From the NCBI GenBank assembly GCA_021234155.1, contig JAJEKV010000106.1, positions 551,050-615,049 of the forward strand: a stretch of 64,000 bases of DNA, in the 5' to 3' direction. Every line of letters begins with the position of its first letter. The stretch's first letter is position 1. The stretch is from Isoetes taiwanensis (lineage: Eukaryota; Streptophyta; Lycopodiopsida; Isoetales; Isoetaceae). Shown in pieces: positions 22,626 through 33,268 of this stretch. The notes under the pieces are model-generated. The model did not search any database. It had not been told where the DNA came from and was given only the letters and a program-made list of their open reading frames with translations. The translations under genes were made by a program, and so were the position numbers.

Positions 22626-23434
22626 GCTTTCTCTTGCGGCATCGCCATACTGCCATAGCCATAGCTGGGACATGGCTATTCCTTGATATTATATTCAGCA
22701 TTGTTCGTTCCATTCTTGGGAGGTTTTAGACAGCCTGGATGTGGTGTCACAGTCTTTGCTGTAATCGATCCGTATTGGAGCTTTATTTTCATCAGGTTTT
22801 AACGTATTGCATTCTCAACAATTTTTTGCATCAAGTAATTTATTTGGGCCTTAATACAATTTGATACAGGATCTTTCAAGAATTGCATACGGTGGCTACT
22901 GCAATCGGTTGTTCAGCTTTCAAACCCAAGACGGAGATCTGAGGCTCCGGGATAAAGAATATGGAAGCATTTCATTTTTATTTGCTCGCTTATCACATAG
23001 GAAGGAGTCTTATTAAAGAACAAAGAATGTTCAGACTATGAAGTACTATGGCCTCATGACTTCTTTCATTTGCCAGTTTTATAATTTGCATAGTGCATGG
23101 ATAAAATTACACCATCTTCAGAGCACACAATTTGAGGTTTATTTGGTAATCTGCAAATGCTCTGATAAGACTAATGCTGGTTAGAATGGCTAATGCTGTG
23201 TGCATTTTTAGGTTGAGAATGCAGAGAATGGCACAAACGCATATTATCTATCAAATTCAGAAGTTGTTCTGATGGGGAAGTCTAGATCTCGCATCATATA
23301 TGTTTTGCTCTTGGATTATGTATCTTTCAAGACAGACTGAGATTTCTTCTTACAACATGGGTCTGACGATCTTTCATGTTTATGTCCTTCTAATGCAAAT
23401 TCTGTATTTTTTATGGCTTTCTTTATAGGGTTGA
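22626..23434. other. No recognisable gene
   Basis: T-rich sequence with no motif. It could be intron or decayed coding sequence of the neighbouring plus-strand relics. Confidence 0.4.
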
Positions 23435-23650
23435 ATGGCACTTTATGCAGCAAACATTTGCTATAGTTGGAAATGCCTCTCATTAACATGCATGCTAAGT
23501 GTGGAAGTGTTGAGAGCAGCTGGAGAGCATTTGAATTATTTGTTGTGTGGATATGTCCATGAGGTCTTCCAGTTTCAAGAAATGGTTGATGCAGGTATTT
23601 TACTAAATGAGTTCTATTATACTATTCTTAGTGCCTGTTGTAAGTAAAAA
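23435..23650 (+). pseudogene. Pentatricopeptide repeat (PPR) gene relic
   Basis: With one frame change, 23465-23530 gives NALINMHAKCGSVESSWRAF, very like the PPR consensus NaLidMYaKCGsve.A.rvF. About 40 bases on, another frame gives FQEMVDAGILLNEFYYTILS followed by AC, matching F.eM..aGi.PNEfTy.siLsAC. These are consecutive repeats of a plant PLS-class PPR protein of the kind that acts in organelle RNA processing. Only one or two repeats are left and frameshifts interrupt them, so this is a decayed fragment. Further scraps may exist near 23940-24200, but I could not fit them. Confidence 0.65.
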
Positions 23651-25834
23651 AATTTAGCAAGAAAGTATCGTATCTAAAAACTTGACTATTGCATTATTTT
23701 GGAAACCTAGCTAGAAAGTATCATATCTAAAAAAACCTGATTACTGCATTGCTTTGGGAGCGTTGCACAAACTTCAACTGGTTGCAGCGTGCAGAGATAA
23801 TTCATGTACAAAAATTCAGTTTGGCATTTGAACACAATTTTCATATGTTGAAGCTGGAGGCAAAGATGTGATATGTGACCATGTCTCTGTATTGTAGTTT
23901 TGTGCATGTCTCTGTATTGTAGTTTTGTGCTTTCACACCCGTATAGAGTTTTTGAAACCTTGGCAATTCTTTACATTGTGGAGCTTTGGTTGAGATAGCA
24001 CAATGCCTCAAACTCCAACAAAAATTGAAGAAGGCTGAGGGTACTAGCAGCACGTCTCAAACTCAAACAAGATGTCTCAAACTCAAACTCTACTCTCTTG
24101 CAGAAAGATGTAATTTGGAACATCCGAGACTCTCACATATGGATAGTTCAAGGATGCATTTGTAAAAATTTGAGGCATTTATGGAGCCACGCAATGGTCA
24201 TTGCTGCCACATTGTAATGGGTATCCTTAGCTAACTTAACTGCTTAAAGTATAGAGATGCATTGTCTCCCTTTGATCCCTTTTTATGGGTCATTAGAAAA
24301 TAGAATTCAATATATTAGAGAATAAGCATTGGAAACTGGCAACCCCAAATATTTAGCTCACCGTGTTGCAAGGGTTTTAATAAAGAATGTATTGGTTTTA
24401 ATAAGGAGATAAAATGTATTGAAATAGAGTCTCAACCCCAACATATTTGTCAAATAAATGCAAGTTAACTCTTAATTTCAACCTCGAAACATTGACTTTT
24501 GTAGTGGATACCCATATTATTAGTCTTAGGTCTTATCAATGAAGATAACACTTTTAAATTCAATTTGGATACATGGATTGTTCTTAGGCCTTATCAATGA
24601 AGATGAACACTTTTAAATTCAATTTGGATACATGGATTGTTCTTAGGCCTGCTTCAATACGAATAAAAGATAATGCATGCATGAATGTATAATATAAGAT
24701 GTGTCTACAATGCCCTAATTGTAATATATATTTCAGATAAAAAAATATAACATGCCACCTAGAACACACCTTATCCTACCATATGTAAAGCAGTTACCTA
24801 TTTCTGTTCGCATATAATTTCTTTCGTCAAAATAACCATTACATGACACGTTGGAACCATCGCATTTATGTCATATTTATGATAACCTAAAGTGTCGTGA
24901 GGCTCTTGCTCGGAGGCTGATCCGCGATTGCGAAGCTGGCGATTAGGCATTCGATTGGATTTCAATGGCGATGCCGAGAGGGTTTATATTGTGGGAAATA
25001 TGGCCAGTGGATGGCTGCAGCGGCATGCTGAACAGGTAAGTTTTGTGCTGAACAGGGCTGCAATGACGTGCTGAACAGGGATTTCAAAATGGATGTTTGT
25101 ATCTTGCAGAGATGCAAATATAGAGTCGTGACTTACTAGATGCATTTGATGAAACCTAGAAGACCATCTCTGCTTTGTGCAACGACGCTTCAGATTCTGG
25201 CTTAATATGCAGAGGCATGCTACTATGTCGGTTCTCAGGCATGGATTTACAATGATCTGTGGCCGGATTGGAGGATTTCGAAGAACTGAGTAGTTGCCCT
25301 CCCGGTTTTGTTTTGGCACCGGATCGTCAGAATGTAAGCATTGAACCTTCGCATTGAACGTTGGCTTTGGCTCTGTTTCATTAAGTGGCACAAAGTTTAC
25401 GGTAGGTTTTGATGGAGGCGGCATGGCCTAAGCTTCAATATGAGCCTCGCAAAGGCAGGATTCTGTGAACATCTGGGGCTTACACATTGCCGGTTTCAAT
25501 CCTTTTTTTCGCAGCAAATCCTTCAATGCTATGTTTGCAAGGGTTTCGCGAGGTTAACAAGGGACAATGCAAGTTAAGGCTTTACTTTTAGATTTTGATG
25601 TTAGCATTGTGTCGATGACACTGATTCCAACGCGGGCCCATACATTGAAGCTCTGTTTTGAACCGAATCATCGAACATGAGCGATTTCCTCAGGGTGCAA
25701 TACCTGAGGGATCATCACATAGCAGAATCCGGCGGTGGACGACTTTCACAGCCAAGTGCTGAATTCTGGAGCTTCAAAGTGCTTATTCAGGATGGACGTG
25801 GCGCCGGAGGGTAAAATTATTTGATGCGATCAGG
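23651..25834. other. No supportable gene; two small tandem duplications
   Basis: A 25-bp unit (ATGTCTCTGTATTGTAGTTT core) is doubled at about 23880-23930, and a 58-59-bp unit is doubled at 24525-24582 and 24583-24641. The 146-codon minus-strand frame at 24984-25424 has no recognised motif. Sequence near 25540-25600 may hold worn pieces of the first GH17 exon. Confidence 0.45.
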
Positions 25835-27567
25835 CATTGAGATTATGATCACCATTGCAAATGATAGGCTTGAACTTTTTGCAGCAAGTAGGAGTTCAGT
25901 TGAAGCTTGGGTAGAAGAAAATGTTATTTGCCATGTTGCGAAGGACGTAAATATCAAGTAATAACTTCTTCCTTTTTCCCTTGATCCTCTATAAAATGCT
26001 TAAATCTGCCTATCTGAGCTAGAATGCTTAAGTTCTTCTGAAATGACATACAGTTTTGCACTATTCTAGATGTGTCCTTGCTTTTTTCTCTGTTTGCTTT
26101 AGAATGGCTCTTGAACAGCGATAACTACGTGAAATATATTGCTGAATATACGTTTGTAGAACTGTTTCTCAGTGAAATTTGATTACTTATGCATATGTTT
26201 GAGATGAAGTATTTTATTTCTGTGAGAATTTCATCCCGATCTATGTTTTTAGGTTGCAAAGGAAGCAAGAGCATCCAGCATTGTGATTAGATGTAAACTT
26301 CAAGTACGTTGGCATAATTTTGACCATGTTAGTATGTCAGTGCGTCAAGAATACTCCACCTGCCTCCTATGCACAGTTTTTATTTAAGTTAAGAATAAAA
26401 GGAGATAGATTGTCTCATTATGCGTGTTCTAGATGCTTTAGGGTTTTGGGTTCTAGTGTGAGCTCTTAGAGATCGAACTTAGTGCTGAGGTTTCATATTT
26501 TGTCTGACAGATACTTGCTCTTGGAAACGAGCCATTTCTTAAAGCATACAATGGTACTTTTGAGAACGTGACGTTGCTAGCGTTGAAGAATCTTAACAGA
26601 GCACTGAGGAAAGTTAACCTTGATAATCAGGTGAAGGCCACGGTACCTCTGAATGCAGATGTTTTACGCAATGGTAAATCAGGACTGCCCTCTAGTGGCA
26701 AATTCAGATCTGATATCGGTCTGCATGCAGGGCATTGTTGAAGAGTTGAATAGGCATGATGCACCGTTTGTAATAAACATCTACCCCTTTCTCAGCCTGT
26801 AGCAGGACCCTAACTTTCCTGAGGAATTCGCATTCTTTGACAGTTCTGCTAATGCCCTGGTGGTCATGTCTACAACAATGTATTTGATGTTAACTTTGAT
26901 CTTCTGGTGAATGCATTGGCAGGAATCAGATTCCCTAACATAAGCATTACTGTTGGTGAGGTTCGTTGGCCTACTGATGGCACATATGCCACCATACAAA
27001 ATGCTCAAAGATTTAACCAAGAGCTCATAAAGCATGCTAGAAAGGGAACTCCTATGAGACCAGGGAATATGACAATATATTTGTTTTGCCTGATTGATGA
27101 AGATGCCAAAAGCATTCTTCCTGGAAATTTTGAAAGGCATGGGGGCATCTATTCCTTTGATGGCAAGAGCCATCTAGGTGGTGTGTGATGAACAAGAGTG
27201 CTGATGCTGTGAATCTGACAAGAAGCGTTGAATATGCTTGCCAATATGCTGATTGCACAGCCCTCGTGGAGGGAGGATCATGCAACTTGATGATTTTGAT
27301 AAGAGTTCCTATGCATTCAACAGCTATTACCAAATGTTCAGTCAAGTTGATGGCAGTTGTGATTTTCAAGGTCTTGCTATGATTACTGACAAGGACCCTT
27401 CTCTGGCTGGTTGTTCCTTTAATATCCAGCTTGCACTGAATACTTCATCTTCAGATGCTACATCTTTTCATCCTACATCATCTGAATCATCATTGGCAAT
27501 CACGTACAGAAGTTCCATTCTTTTGTCGTATGCCTTTGCTTGCTGTGCCCTCATGTTGAGCTTTTAA
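25835..27567 (+). pseudogene. Glucan endo-1,3-beta-glucosidase (GH17 with X8 domain and GPI tail) pseudogene
   Basis: An N-terminal exon piece (25838-25957) reads SGIEIMITIANDRLELFAAS and EAWVEENVICHVAKDVNIK. After an intron, 26519 onward gives ILALGNEPFLKAYNGTFENV and VKATVPLNADVLRNGKSGLP. Later come [38 protein letters not shown] and [20 protein letters not shown]. The X8 callose-binding part follows from about 27187 ([18 protein letters not shown]), frameshifted before its [20 protein letters not shown] segment. The end has a Ser-rich linker and a hydrophobic tail ([15 protein letters not shown]) as in GPI-anchored members that act on callose at the wall. Both catalytic glutamates (GNEPF, GEVRWPT) survive, but stops near 26800, a deletion at the GH17/X8 joint and frameshifts mean it is a pseudogene. 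Confidence 0.85.
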
Positions 27568-28390
27568 ACTCTCTCATATTTGTATATCTACTGATTTGAC
27601 TCATTATATCCTTACACATATGATGGTGCAGACTTTTCTTTTGTATATGACACCACTCAAAAATAATATTACTATTTCTGAAGGGCATAGTTGTCTTACA
27701 ATCGACCTAATATACAACTCAAGCAAATACTTTTATCTCAAGCAAATACAACTCATGTGGTGATTCAAGATTAAAGGCTTTGAGGGTAGTAAATAGAGAA
27801 ACCAAATGAAAAGAATTGAAGGGGGGTCTTAGATCGGATATCTATCTCTAAGTATAGTGGAAACATCACAAACAAAATAGTGTGGTAGAGAAATTAGAAT
27901 AGTGTAGTGTGTGTTATAAGGATCTCGTTGCATAATCGTGGGGGAACATCCCCTTTTTAGGGGTGCTCACATCTTCAACCATTAGTTAAGGCCGTTTTCA
28001 TTCCCTAGGTTTTATTTTATTTTTAGGGTTCAACAAAATTTATCTTTATCCCCACAATACTCACATGGAACCACTTAACCTTTATTTTGATATTTTGCGC
28101 GCGTGGGGGGCGATGGTTTTTTGTTATATCATTCTAGTGATGATGAGGCATCTTCAGTTCTGCAAATTGATAATTCTACTTGATGTTTGATGTTTGTGGA
28201 CACATGAACCTTCAATAACAAAAAGTATTGACCAACTTTTTAAAAGACTAAACTAAATATTGTACTTTGTAATTTCCAAATTAGAGTTAGAATGTAAGAT
28301 CTTATGAAGTTCCTTCCCATCAATCTAGAATCACTTGGCCATTGCAGAAGAGAATGTTGAACGTTAACTGGGGTCCAACTGCGCAGTTTT
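27568..28390. other. No recognisable gene
   Basis: AT-rich sequence after the GH17 relic, with no motif. It lies within the proposed Helitron. Confidence 0.5.
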
Positions 28391-28441
28391 GAAAAAGAGA
28401 AATGTTCGCGGCGGCCTTGGCCGCCGCGATAAATTTCTTGT
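28391..28441. repeat. Palindromic CGCGGCGGCC element, simple copy
   Basis: GAAAAAGAGAAATGTT, then CGCGGCGGCC (28407-28416), TT, its reverse complement (28419-28428), then ATAAATTTCTTGTA. From AAATGTT through TTCTTGTA it is identical to the second half of the copy at 6354-6487. The left flank is not duplicated here. Confidence 0.9.
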
Positions 28442-28694
28442 ATTATAAATTTATAGTGCATGCCATCATAGCTTTTGACACGTAATTTGCGGCGACTGAT
28501 GAAGAAGAAAGAAGGCTTGCAGCGCGAGTTGGTATCATCCAGTGGTTCCAACATATGCCTAGCAACACTTGGCACTATTTAACAAAGTGCCTACATAGCA
28601 CACACCAATTACAAAAATAAAAATTATAGAGCGAGCATTTTGTGCGCGGCTATTATCATTATGGTTGAAAACATTTATAGACTCTCAACTTACA

Positions 28695-28721
28695 CCCAGC
28701 AATGCTGGGCACCATTACTAG
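28695..28721 (+). mobile_element. Helitron 3' terminus (copy 2)
   Basis: A perfect hairpin, CCCAGC-AAT-GCTGGG (28695-28709), is followed by CACCATTA and CTAG (28718-28721), then T. It agrees with the copy at 17785-17811 over essentially the whole 27 bases. It is the best-supported Helitron signal in the window. Confidence 0.8.
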
Positions 28722-28961
28722 TTATCAAGAATGATTTAGGTAAAGAAGCCCACCCAAACACCTCTTTCAACTATTCCGAGTTTGATGCTCTATTCGAAAA
28801 ACTTCTTATTTTCAAAGACTGTTTAGCACGAGCATTTTTTGGTTGAAACCATCATATACTTGCACACATGGAGGCAACAGACTGCTCCACATGCACGACT
28901 AGTTTGGTGGCTTTGATTTGTTTTTCCACATATATATGGCTGTAAGTTTTTAAAAGACGGA

Positions 28962-29885
28962 TTGAAGGCGTTTGAAGCCCAACGTAATGGGAACCTGTTT
29001 CAAATAGATTTGAAGACAATTAATAAAGTTTCCTTAATGGATGATTTGCATTCGTGGCATTTAAGGTTAGCACATGTTGGTTACAATAGCATCAAAATGG
29101 CAAAAAGACATGAGTTATTAAATGACTTGACATTCAAGAATGAAGAGCATGGAATTTGCAAAGCATGTATGTGTGGAAAACATGCTAGGTTGCCATTTGA
29201 GAATAAGGGAAATCGTGCATTTAGATTGTTAGAATGAATTCATTCTGACGTGTGTGGTCCAATGCAAGTGCAGAGTCTTGGGGGCAAGTCTTACTTTGCC
29301 ACCTTCATTGATGACTTTAGCAAATGCTATTTCTTTAAATCTAAGGAACTACAGAAGTAGAACGAGAAAAATCATTACAGGTAAAATGTCTTAAGGTCGG
29401 ATCTTGGAGGGGAATATAGGTCGGATGAATTCAGGAAGCTTAGTCAATTGCATAACATCAAAAGACAATTCATTTGTCGGTACATGCCACAAGAAAATGG
29501 AGTAGCAGAGCACAAAAATCGAACCATTATGAATGCAACCAGATGTATGCTCAGGCATGCATGGTTAACAAATTACTTTATGGGGAGAGGCAGTCGCAAC
29601 TGCATGTTACATACAAAACAGACTGCCCATGGTGGCAGTAAGAGGAGCAGTACCAGAAGAAGTGTGGACAGGTAAAAAGCAATCAGTTAGAAAATTCAAA
29701 ATCTATGGGTGTCTTGCATATATGTAGGTTCCTAAAGAATTAAGAAGAAAACTTGATAGGAGAAGCATTTGCACGTTTTTGATAATATGACCCCGTCACC
29801 CGAAAAATTCATGTGAGCAGGGATGTTATGTTTGATGAGACGACGTTGTATAAAAATAGAAGGGATTTGAACAAGTTGGAATAAG
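28962..29885 (+). pseudogene. Ty1/copia retrotransposon fragment: GAG-pre-integrase and integrase core
   Basis: The first 91 codons read WHLRLAHVGYNSIKMAKR, then CKACMCGKHARLPFENKGNR, the zinc-binding GAG-pre-integrase region. After a stop the frame continues [20 protein letters not shown] and [11 protein letters not shown], the start of the integrase core. Next come LRSDLGGEYRSDEF and YMPQENGVAEHKNRTIMNAT, the later catalytic motifs. Stops and frameshifts are frequent, and protease, reverse transcriptase, RNase H and both LTRs are absent. It is a dead internal fragment, unrelated to the TRIM, lying just right of the Helitron end. Confidence 0.9.
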
Positions 29886-32800
29886 GTGCTGCGCATGGAG
29901 GGTTGCCGTCTGTGGCCCAAGGTTGAAGTGGCTTAAATCATACTTCAAAGTCATGTTTTCACAATCAATCAAAATTGCTACTTCAAAACAATACAATACT
30001 TGATACTTGATTCTTGTTTTCAACAAGAATTTCTCCCTTGATCCCTAAAATATTATTCTAGTTCTAGAAAGGGCCAGATCCCTATAAAGATATGTTGCCA
30101 GATTTTAAATTCGTAAATGTAAACGTGACGTGTTATTTTAGCTTGTGCGCTACAATTTATCTACTCTGATATGTGTTATTTTAGCTTGTGTGCTATAATT
30201 TGTTTGCTTTGATATGCTTCATATATGCTTGTCCTTTACATGGTTCAAATATTGTTCACAACTATTAGCATCAACATATATTATATATTTGTAATTCTCA
30301 TCACACATAGTTGTAAAACTTCTACAAGTACGAAGGCTTTAACATATACGCAATGTTGTTTAAGGATTTCAAGTATCACATTTTAGGCACATTTTTGGCA
30401 CAAATGATGCTGCATAGATATATACATTAGGCTGCAATAGATTATGAACAATTCAAGAGTTCGATGAGAAATTTAACGAGGTCATTGTAACGAATATAAG
30501 CTTAATGGCATGATCAAGAGTAATGTAGTAGCACGAGCTGCAATAAACATCCACATCAAATGACCCGAAAAGGAAGAACATCCACATCAAATAACCTGAA
30601 AAGAAAAGCTCAATTTCATAATACTATTATTACTTGGATGCCTCCAGATACTCTTTATTATCCTTGAAGCTATTGGAGTTGCTCTTTGTCATGCAATCTG
30701 TCAACATCTGTACTGTACTGTTCGTCTATCTAAAGGTGCATATCCACCATTCCACCATCATCCTGCAGAATTACATTATATTTCATAAAAGAGTCTTTCG
30801 TTGTCAAGACAAATTACTACTATCATGAGAAATTACTACTGTTTGCCTACAATAATATGTGACATTCATTTACTTGTGAAAGCCTGCAACAATACAATGT
30901 GGCATTCATTTAGATGTGAAAGCCTATAACTATGCTTCACATATAAGAGGAAACAAACTGCAAGGACTCGCAGCTTCTGAGATTGAAACGAAGTATATAT
31001 AGACTCAAGAAATTGCAACAGACTTAGTGACTTAGTTATACTTGATTAAATGGATCTATGATCTAAGAATTTTCATACCTTCAGGTTCAAATGGAATCTT
31101 ATACCACTAGTCATTATGCTGGCCCTTTTGCAGTACATGTCTACTAAGGCATTTTCTATAGCAAATCTGCTTTTCTATGAATGTACAATAGCGAATTCAT
31201 CCTAAGTAAGCAGTATTTCCATAAGCCATAAATGTACTACTTATAAAGGAGATATGATAATTTTTGCAAGTAATCTAAAAGTGATGCTTCAGGTGGTAAC
31301 TATAGTTGTCAGTTTTTCCAAAGTGGACGAACTAGAGGTACATGCAGTTTAAGTAATGATGTGGTTAAGGAAATTGCATGTATGGTCAAGCTTGTTGCTT
31401 GAGTAGTAGTGCGTGAAGTACACAATGCAGTTACTGATGATATTCATTACTAGTTCCTCACTATGTGTAAACAAAAAAAACAAGGTGCACAGAGGGTTGC
31501 CCTCCGGGGTCCAAGAGGGTGTTTTTATATGTCTTGAGTGGGTTTCCTCATGTCTTGAGTGGATTGTGGGAGCCAACATACTGATGCCCAATTTCTATTA
31601 TGGGAATTGTATTGCATGGTATAAATATGTGAGCGTTAAAACAAGTTCCTCTCGAGGGATTCCCATTTCATTGGCATATGACCTATAAGAGTTTAGGAGA
31701 GGGGTTTTCTTGGGCCATATGTATACGTATACTTATGGGTTATGGGTGTTTTTAAGCAGTGATCTAGCATTAGATGGGAGGGTCAAATTGCCTTCTAAAA
31801 ATGCCTAGTTTTTTTTGCTACCATTCCAATGCAGACGCCATACCCCCTTCATGTAAAAGTGTAGAAAGTATTTAAAGGAAAAAATGGCATGCTTATAAAG
31901 CATCCAAAACAAGTGAATCTGACAAAATTTCTCCACTTCCCTACACATAGAGTGTTAAAAAAGAGAAATGTTCGTGACGGCTCATATTGATTCATACCCC
32001 CACTATACAAAAATTTATAATCTCAAAAGTAGTGATCTACGATGTTCGATGTCAACAATGAATTCACCTAACTATAATGATGTTAGGTAAGTAATGTATC
32101 TTCAGTCACTGCATTGTCAGTCTTGTATGTTCTGGTATTGTTTACACTCCAACGTGATGTTCATCCTCAACTTATCCTGAGTTGCCATTGTTCATTCTAT
32201 TGAGTTCTCATGCACATTGTTTGCCGAAAAAATGTCCTCGTGAACTTGCAAAAGCGGCAAGGGCATTTTGAATATTGCTTTGAAACGGGAAAAAAGTAAA
32301 AAAAGGAACATTTTTAATTATCCAATAATCGATTCAGTTTTCTTTGTTTATGGGATGTTTTCATTTTTCAATTGGGGCCGTTGATGGAAGGAATATTCCT
32401 CCTTTTATGCCAGATGAAGGGCCCTCTGTTTTTTGCAGGTCGCGACCCATACAAATTTCAAAGGTGCAGAATTAAAACAGATGACCATTGGCGTTGCTGC
32501 CCCCTCCATTTCTTCGTTTAATGCCTCGTAGATTATTTGCAGATTCGATCTAATCTGTCCAGCTTTCTGTGCCGGATTTGGGTCCTTAGTTTTGATGCCC
32601 TGGTCGTTCTTCTAATTCGCTTGTTTTTCTTTAAGATTCAAATGACGATTTCTTCTTCTACAAACCCGAATTACATCTCCTAAAGCGTAAATAACCCTTT
32701 GCTCTAAATCTTTAGAATTCTAGCAGCCCAGATCCTACAAATTTAACCCAAGACTCACACTAGAAGCAGAGGTTCATCGGATTAGGACCGACTTGCCGAT

Positions 32801-33191
32801 TAGAACGCAGTTCACCGAATCTTCTAAGAAATCTCAACAGAGGGTGGGTTGATAAATTCAAAACAAAAAGAAAAACACAGAACAACAAATGCTGGTTCTG
32901 TGTTCATCTTTATTCATCTTTGTTCTAGCAATGGATGCCCCAGAAAACCTACGGCATGGAAGGGCCAGCGACCATTGTGGCCCTCCTTCCATTCTTGCTT
33001 GATTCTGACAGCGTCTCCTTCCCCATTCGAGCCACTGGCATATGGCCACGCTGGAGCTTCCCAAAACATCCTCCAAATTTCCTTCCTCACACCATTGAGT
33101 TCACTTAAAAAACATGACACAAAGACACCATTGAAATACAAACTTGCCCCTCACAACAAAAAAACAGCTCAAACATGCACAAACATACCAT
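29886..33191. other. No recognisable gene; small local duplications
   Basis: Short imperfect duplications occur at about 30131-30217 (TTATTTTAGCTTGTG units), 30546-30600 (AACATCCACATCAAAT twice) and 30850-30935 (GTGAAAGCCT units). A half copy of the palindromic element lies at 31963-31985. No coding signal was found. The right end is the 3' flank of the L-gulonolactone oxidase gene. Confidence 0.5.
31963..31985. repeat. Degenerate half copy of the palindromic element
   Basis: AAAAAAGAGAAATGTTCGTG followed by ACGGC matches the left edge and half core of the copy at 28391, with two changes; the right half is absent. Confidence 0.55.
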
Positions 33192-33258
33192 TCTCAATAC
33201 AATACAATACCAGAATCATAGTTTCCACCATTGTGAGAATACCCTCCCGCAATACCAA
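33192..33258. repeat. Duplicated flank, copy 1 (in the oxidase 3' untranslated side)
   Basis: About 67 bases (core words GAATACCCTCCC, AATCATAGT and CCACC) recur with roughly 80% identity at 36646-36712 in the same orientation. This copy starts 11 bases beyond the stop codon of the oxidase gene. Confidence 0.75.
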
Positions 33259-33268
33259 ACGAATTACC

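Larger units (their letters stand above)
18758..28721 (+). mobile_element. Candidate non-autonomous Helitron carrying captured host gene fragments
   Basis: The 3' end (28695-28721) is convincing. The proposed 5' end is TCTATATTCAAACAAAATAG at 18758, preceded by A; Helitrons start with TC and insert between A and T, and T follows the 3' CTAG at 28722. Between these points lie relics of at least four or five unrelated nuclear genes: plastid EF-Ts and TTL on the minus strand, then a transit-peptide-like exon, PPR and GH17 on the plus strand. Some keep their introns. That is the usual content of gene-capturing Helitrons. No Rep/helicase frame is present. The 5' end is inference, because TC starts are not distinctive. 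Confidence 0.35.

Noticed and set aside
24984-25424. 146-codon minus-strand frame
   Set aside because: No motif, and it lies just upstream of the GH17 relic on the opposite strand; probably chance.
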